In this document: positions 49,661 to 54,445 of the stretch, one piece after another
How positions within the stretch are numbered: the stretch's first letter is position 1
Layout: the number at the start of each line of letters is the position of its first letter
DNA from: Spirochaetae bacterium HGW-Spirochaetae-5
GTDB taxonomy: Bacteria > Spirochaetota > UBA4802 > UBA5550
Reading direction: 5' to 3'
Assembly (NCBI GenBank): GCA_002839285.1
Contig: PGXT01000014.1
Location: forward strand, 1 to 54,445
DNA length: 54,445 bases
Program-made: the position numbers and the translations under genes
Notes under the pieces: generated by a model
Told to the model about the DNA's origin: nothing
Databases searched by the model: none
What the model saw: the letters and a program-made list of their open reading frames with translations, nothing else

Positions 49661-50848
49661 ATGAAAATACTGCACTGTTCAGACCTGCATCTCGGTAGAC
49701 GTCCGGTTGGGGGAGTGGGGGAGTATTCCGAAACCAGATTCAGTGACTACTTCAGTTCATTTCACCATATTGCAGATTACGCGGCCGAAAATTCAATCGA
49801 TACTGTAATTATATCCGGAGATATATTCGACCGTCGTGAGATTACCCCTGATATTCTTGAGCGGGCGGAACAGGTTTTTATTAAACTTAAAGATTCCGGT
49901 ATCGAAACTATTATAGCCGAAGGGAATCATGACCGCGGAGGGAGCAGCGACTCCACCTGGCTCAATTATCTTGTACACCGCGACCTTGTGAAGATGCCAT
50001 GCGTAAACATTGACGATGAAAATAACTTTGTCTTTCAACCGGTAGAATCCGATGGTGTACATTTTTACTCAATGGGCTATCCCGGAATTTACATAGAAGA
50101 GATGTCCCGTTCGCTCATCGAAGTTCTGGATAAGGATAAATTAAATATAGTTCTGGTGCATACAGCTATCAGTTCAAATGATCATTTCCCCGGGACTGTT
50201 ACCCCCGCTGTAATTGATCTTTTTAAAGAGAGGGTTTATTATATTGCAGGGGGGCACTTTCATTCATATCATCATTATCCTGCCGATGAGCCCTACTTTT
50301 TTGTACCCGGCGCACCGGAGTACTGGGATTTAGCAGAGGGGGAGGAGAAATACTTTATTGTATTTGATACATCTTCCGGTCTGCGCGAGAATATTTCCAC
50401 AAGCAGACGCAAAAAAACTTCATTAAAACATTCATTCATCTCGGGGAGTGACAGCGATTTCGAGGCTGAGTTTGATCAGTGGCTTTCGGCACTTCCAGTA
50501 GATAAAAACTCCGTCGTTACATGCCTCTTTAAAATTGAAGAGTCACTTTATCCCGACGGTGCCGCATGTGAAAAAAAGATAGAGAGTGCCGGGGCGCTTA
50601 AGGCGAAAGTCAGCTTTGTCTATAAGAGTACCGGGGTCAGTGCAGACCGGAGCGGTGAACAGATTGTAACAACTGAATCGATAGAATCTGAAAAACTAAT
50701 AACATCCGGTTACTCCGGAGACATGGCCTTGAAGATAGTAAACAGTTATCTCCCGGAACTGAAAAAAACCGAGACAGAGGGTGATAATGGCGGCAGCGGA
50801 TTTGATCTCTTTGACAGGATGATCGAAGAGATAATACAGGGTAAATGA
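49661..50848 (+). CDS. sbcD: Exonuclease SbcD (Mre11-like)
   Basis: 395 residues. Calcineurin-like phosphoesterase motifs occur in order: CSDLHLGRRP (residues 5-14), SGDIFDRRE, AEGNHDRGG, VLVHTAIS and AGGHFHSYHH, providing all metal ligands for Mn-dependent nuclease activity. A C-terminal capping and SbcC-binding region extends from about 250. Works with SbcC on hairpins, cruciforms and blocked DNA ends. That is notable here because the window is rich in long palindromes, which SbcCD cuts. One base separates it from sbcC. Confidence 0.95.
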   Translation: MKILHCSDLHLGRRPVGGVGEYSETRFSDYFSSFHHIADYAAENSIDTVIISGDIFDRREITPDILERAEQVFIKLKDSGIETIIAEGNHDRGGSSDSTWLNYLVHRDLVKMPCVNIDDENNFVFQPVESDGVHFYSMGYPGIYIEEMSRSLIEVLDKDKLNIVLVHTAISSNDHFPGTVTPAVIDLFKERVYYIAGGHFHSYHHYPADEPYFFVPGAPEYWDLAEGEEKYFIVFDTSSGLRENISTSRRKKTSLKHSFISGSDSDFEAEFDQWLSALPVDKNSVVTCLFKIEESLYPDGAACEKKIESAGALKAKVSFVYKSTGVSADRSGEQIVTTESIESEKLITSGYSGDMALKIVNSYLPELKKTETEGDNGGSGFDLFDRMIEEIIQGK

Positions 50849-50849
50849 G

Positions 50850-53693
50850 ATGATAATAAATAGACTTGAACTTAAAAATTTCAGAAATCACCGCGAGTCT
50901 GTTTTCGATTTTGAGAAGGGTATAAATCTTATCCTTGGTGAAAACGGATCGGGGAAGACCAGTATACTCGATGCAATTGGTTTTGCCCTTTTCAATATGA
51001 AGCTCCGTTCAGATGCAAACGATACCATCACAATTGATGAAACTTCAGGGAGTGTAAAGGTTACATTTACAGGGAATGACGGGAATCTCTATATCGTTGC
51101 ACGGAAAATTCCAACCGGGAGTGTTTCACTATCGGCCGATGGTGTGATGAAAAATATCACAGGTGTAACGGAGGTCTACCGCGCGGTTAATTCTTTAATC
51201 GGGAACAGTTCGGAGAATCCGGCATTGTTTGAAAATGTTATAGTTGCCTCTCAGAACAGGTTTACAGCTGTTTTTGACGCGCGCCCTTCGGAGCGTGAGA
51301 CGGTATTCAATTCTGTTTTCGGTACGGAGATATACCGGAAGATGTATAATGGAATTCTTAAAACAGGGTGCGATGAGTATGATAAAAGAATAACTTTTGC
51401 CGAGGGTGATCTGGGTTCAAAAAATGCCCAGCTTAAGGATTCGGCTGAACTTAGTGGCGTGAAAGAAGCGGCAGAGAAGGAGTTTCTGGACTGTCAGAAA
51501 GTATATAATGAAAATGAAAAGATAATAGAAGAGAACGAGAAAAAGCTCATTGAATTTTCGGAGATTAAGAGCCGGAAGGATAAACTTATTCTGACCATAG
51601 ATGGAGTTAAATCACAGATTGCAGAGAAGAACAGGATAATCACCCGGACAGGGGATGAACTCAAAACTGCAGTGAATGCCGCATCTGATGAAAAACGTCT
51701 TAAGCCTGAACACGATAAATATGAAAGTGTAAAGAAAGATCAGGAGAAGATACTGAAGGAGATTCATCTTCTTGAAGATTCACAGAGGGAGTTTAATGCG
51801 AACAAAGATGAAATAGCCAGGATGGAGAGATCAAGGACCGCGTCAGATGGTGACAGGAAGAGATTTGTTCAGATGATCGAAAGCGATACCATATCCCTGC
51901 AGAATATTCAGAAGGAGATAGCCTCGTATAAAGAAGCATCGGATCTTCTTGAGAAAGAGAGAGCTGCACAGGAGAGCGGGTTCAGATCTCTCACTAAAAG
52001 AAAAACGGAATTTGACGGGCTTTACAGAAAATATACAGGGGCAAAGGAGCAGTCGGCAGCGAAAGCAATGCTTGCTGTTAAAGCTGAAGAATCGGGTTCT
52101 GATGAAACGGTTTTGATTTCAGAGATTACCGGTCTGGAGAAAGAGTCTGCTGCTCTCGGGATTCTTAAGACTAAAGGTGATTTCATAAATTCTGAAATTA
52201 CCCGATACGGAACTCTTCTGAAAGAGCTGGAGGATGCCGAGAGGGAATTGTCAAAACAGAGCTGCCCCTATCTGAAAGAGAAGTGCAGAAATATTGAGAA
52301 TGCAGGTAGTATTTCCGGTTATTTTAATCCGCGAAAAGAAGAGATCAGCGGAAAGATTGCCGGTCTGAAAAAAGAGCTTGAGGAGTACTCCGGTATTGAT
52401 GACCGGATTAAAAATTGTAATCATAATAAAAGTGTAAAGAGTGAACAGCTTGCCGCTCTGAAAAAAAATATTCAGGACGCACTTAAATACAGAAAGGATG
52501 AGGCTGAACTTAAACAGCTCGCGGCGGAACATGCTCTTGCAATTTCAAAGATATTTTCAGGTGTATCTTCTAAAGACGCTGAGTATGTTTTAAATGAAAG
52601 ATATGAAGAAGCAGCTGCCGAGATGGAGAGAGCTTCCGCTGTTGTGCAGACAAAGCTTAACAGCGCAGCAGAATCATTTAAAGAGAAACAGAACGAACTG
52701 AAAAAGAGAGAGTTCGACCTTGGTGAAATTCAGAAAAGAATAGAGCAGAGCGGTAAAAAGATTTTAACAATAGATGCCCAGATCAACAAATTTGACAGTG
52801 AAATCGGTAAAAGAACAGAAACGGGGAGAACCCTTGAACAGAGAATACTCCCTCTGACTGAATTAAAGAAAAGATCTTCGGATTATATTTTAAAACTTAA
52901 AGAGCTGGAACCCCTTGATCAGGAGTACAGGCTTGCAGTTCAGCGTGCATCATCTAAAGATGGGCTGGAGAGCCGGCTTAAAACAGAAAGAGCTGAGTTG
53001 GAAGTTTTAGCGGTAAAACTTAAAGATATCGAAATTGAAAATAACGGAATTGAATATAATGCCGTTGAACATGAAAAACTGCTGACCCGTTGCGGAGCAT
53101 TGAAATCGGAGCTGAAAAATCTGAATGAGAAACTGCGGGGCCTTCAGTCAGCATACACAGTGGCTGTGAAGGCCGAAGAGAACAACAACGCTTTAATCCG
53201 TGAGGTTCAAGAGAAGACTGTTCTTATCGGAGCATTGAAGAGGAAGCGAGAGATTGCCGGAACATTCCGCGAGGATATAAAGATGCTGGGGCCCTACATC
53301 TCCGAAAGAAGAACGAAGATGATTGCCGCTGCAGCTACGGAGAATTTTCAGCGGATGACAGGACGGGCTGAGAGGATTCTCTGGGAGAACAGTACCGAAC
53401 AGTACCTGGTTTCCATTGCATCATCGTCGGGCCGGCGCCGGTACAACATGCTCTCAGGTGGCGAACAGGTTGCCGTGGCCCTGTCGATCCGTTCCGCCCT
53501 TGCGTCGGAGATGACTGACTGCAGGTTTGCCATCTTTGATGAGCCGACAATTAATCTCGACGCGGAGAAACGTGAGGCCCTCAGTGTTTCTCTTCACGCT
53601 ATTTTGAAAAATCTTGAACAGGCGCTTGTTGTAACTCATGATTCGGCATTCAGAGAGATGGCCTCGAAGGTTATTGAACTGGGGCAGAGCTGA
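50850..53693 (+). CDS. sbcC: Exonuclease SbcC (Rad50-like ATPase)
   Basis: 947 residues. N-terminal Walker A GENGSGKTSILDAIGFALF (about 30-48); C-terminal signature LSGGEQVAVALSIRSAL and Walker B FAIFDEPTINLD. Between them about 650 residues of coiled coil with charged heptads. The hook at the apex has Cys472 and Cys479 in SCPYLKEKC, that is C-P-x5-C rather than the usual C-x-x-C. The protein bridges DNA ends and drives SbcD. The last coiled-coil part ends near 800. Confidence 0.94.
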   Translation: MIINRLELKNFRNHRESVFDFEKGINLILGENGSGKTSILDAIGFALFNMKLRSDANDTITIDETSGSVKVTFTGNDGNLYIVARKIPTGSVSLSADGVMKNITGVTEVYRAVNSLIGNSSENPALFENVIVASQNRFTAVFDARPSERETVFNSVFGTEIYRKMYNGILKTGCDEYDKRITFAEGDLGSKNAQLKDSAELSGVKEAAEKEFLDCQKVYNENEKIIEENEKKLIEFSEIKSRKDKLILTIDGVKSQIAEKNRIITRTGDELKTAVNAASDEKRLKPEHDKYESVKKDQEKILKEIHLLEDSQREFNANKDEIARMERSRTASDGDRKRFVQMIESDTISLQNIQKEIASYKEASDLLEKERAAQESGFRSLTKRKTEFDGLYRKYTGAKEQSAAKAMLAVKAEESGSDETVLISEITGLEKESAALGILKTKGDFINSEITRYGTLLKELEDAERELSKQSCPYLKEKCRNIENAGSISGYFNPRKEEISGKIAGLKKELEEYSGIDDRIKNCNHNKSVKSEQLAALKKNIQDALKYRKDEAELKQLAAEHALAISKIFSGVSSKDAEYVLNERYEEAAAEMERASAVVQTKLNSAAESFKEKQNELKKREFDLGEIQKRIEQSGKKILTIDAQINKFDSEIGKRTETGRTLEQRILPLTELKKRSSDYILKLKELEPLDQEYRLAVQRASSKDGLESRLKTERAELEVLAVKLKDIEIENNGIEYNAVEHEKLLTRCGALKSELKNLNEKLRGLQSAYTVAVKAEENNNALIREVQEKTVLIGALKRKREIAGTFREDIKMLGPYISERRTKMIAAAATENFQRMTGRAERILWENSTEQYLVSIASSSGRRRYNMLSGGEQVAVALSIRSALASEMTDCRFAIFDEPTINLDAEKREALSVSLHAILKNLEQALVVTHDSAFREMASKVIELGQS

Positions 53694-53716
53694 ATTGTAA
53701 TCAATGCATAGATTGA

Positions 53717-54445
53717 CGACTGATACTATCTGTTTCCGGATTTTCAGCAGAGCTGACAGTACCGGAAGAAGGGTTAAAACAAAAAGAGTTACCTGTACTC
53801 CGGATTGCCTCTTTTAATATTCAGATTTTCGGTAAAACAAAGGCGGCAAGGCCCAACACTTTATCGGTTCTTGCCGAGATAGGTTCAAACTTCGATATAA
53901 TTGCACTGCAGGAGGTCGGTTCGAACCGCTCCTCCGCTTCGGATGAGACATGCGCTGAAATAATGGATATCTATGTGTCCCGAATAAATGAAATTGCCGG
54001 TGAGGAGATCTATTCATATATAAACGGCAACCAGTACGCAATTGTCTACAGAACCGACCGTGTGCGTGTTAAAGATTATGTATTATATGACGGTGTGGAG
54101 TCTTTTACATATACTCCATTAATTGCTGATTTTGAAACGGTAGAAGAAGGGAGCAATTTCGATTTTTCAATAATAAATGTTCATACCTCACCCGGCAGGG
54201 CAGAGGATGAGATCCCTGCCTTAAAAACAGTTATGTCTGAAGTGGAGAGGCTCTATGAGGAGCCGGATGTTTTGTGTCTTGGGGATTTTAATGCCGATGG
54301 TTCGTTCTACGATGAAGGGACCGGAGACTGGTTAAGCGGATTTGACCCTGAATTTTATATTACCGGTATACCGAATCATTATGACACAACTGTTGCACCA
54401 TCGGACAACACATATGACCGGATGCAGATGACCCGGAGTTTTGAT
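53717..54445 (+). CDS. DNase I-like endonuclease/exonuclease/phosphatase domain protein, 3' truncated
   Basis: Open to the window end. The frame starting at 53717 (after a TGA at 53714) reads LRIASFNIQIFGKTKA, DIIALQEVGS, FSIINVHTSPGRAEDE, VLCLGDFNADGSFYDE and YDTTVAPSDNTYDR, that is the Asn, Glu, Asp-x-Asn and downstream metal-site residues of the DNase I/EEP fold. The first ~20 residues (LILSVSGFSAEL) look like the end of a signal peptide. No ATG, GTG or TTG precedes the domain in frame; CTG 53720 or ATA 53723 would be needed, or a frameshift has removed the start. It lies just after sbcC. Function could be secreted nuclease or phosphodiesterase. Confidence 0.72.

Noticed and set aside
1-54445. 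CRISPR array or prophage
   Set aside because: No regularly spaced direct repeats, integrase, phage structural or cas-like genes were seen on either strand; the repeats present are palindromic and dispersed.

Overview
This 54.4 kb window looks like a chromosomal segment from an anaerobic, fermentative spirochaete with roughly 40% G+C (judged by eye). The strongest marker is a 656-residue protein (24093-26063) that I recognise as the spirochaete cytoplasmic filament protein CfpA. The gene order von Willebrand A protein, cfpA, hypothetical, PPDK-like recalls the TP0750-TP0746 region of Treponema pallidum (from memory, not searched). The flagellar order flgN-flgK-flgL-fliW-csrA and the rod/ring set flgG-flgA-flgH-flgI-flgJ fit this. 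Keeping FlgH and FlgI points towards deeper or Leptospira/Brachyspira-like spirochaetes rather than Treponema/Borrelia. Metabolism is anaerobic: pyruvate:ferredoxin oxidoreductase, a tungsten-type aldehyde:ferredoxin oxidoreductase with its own MoaD, Ptb-Buk, and a labile-selenium gene set.

Layout. 1-4.9 kb: rightward string sirtuin (cut by the window), mutL, separate coaC and coaB, Memo, AMMECR1. 5.0-8.6 kb: lipoprotein, lolC, lolD and two PilZ-like ORFs. 8.6-9.9 kb (minus): a GHKL ATPase and a LOG-family protein. 10.5-17.1 kb: hemW, then flgN-K-L, fliW, csrA and a YhhN membrane protein. 17.8-21.4 kb: nifJ behind a long leader with a GntR-type palindrome, followed by a candidate structured RNA. 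21.7-29.9 kb: an unknown protein, VWA protein, cfpA, a two-domain hypothetical and a PPDK-like protein with an eroded nucleotide-binding domain. 29.9-32.9 kb (minus): pgk, tatC and a MORN-repeat protein. 33.1-36.4 kb: flgG-A-H-I-J. 36.8 kb: a tiny basic gene whose terminator lies inside its reading frame. 37.0-40.0 kb (minus): MBL hydrolase, DUF3343, YedF and a class V aminotransferase, the signature of labile selenium metabolism. 40.4-42.6 kb: a C_GCAxxG_C_C protein, a lipoprotein and an ArsC/Spx-like protein. 42.9-45.6 kb: aor, an unknown partner and moaD. 45.6-49.2 kb (minus): dedA, buk, ptb and a secreted Tudor-like protein. 49.7-54.4 kb: sbcD, sbcC and a DNase I-like enzyme cut off by the window.

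Intergenic DNA is unusually rich in palindromes. At least six copies of one miniature element (59-134 bp; GGCAGC...TTATTT ends, nested hairpins) are scattered through the window, two with convincing 8-bp target duplications. Two 149-bp copies of a second element lie inverted around 38.7 and 42.7 kb. Further one-off inverted-repeat elements and GC-rich hairpins fill most gaps longer than 300 bp.

The leads I find most interesting are the small ORF at 36785 with an intrinsic terminator inside its coding region, which resembles the expression logic of ArfA/BrfA ribosome-rescue factors; the cfpA-linked PPDK-like protein that keeps its catalytic His and Cys but has lost nucleotide-domain residues; the transposing palindromic element family; and the structured RNA candidate after nifJ. 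All functional statements rest on reading motifs and remembered family features; no searches were run.
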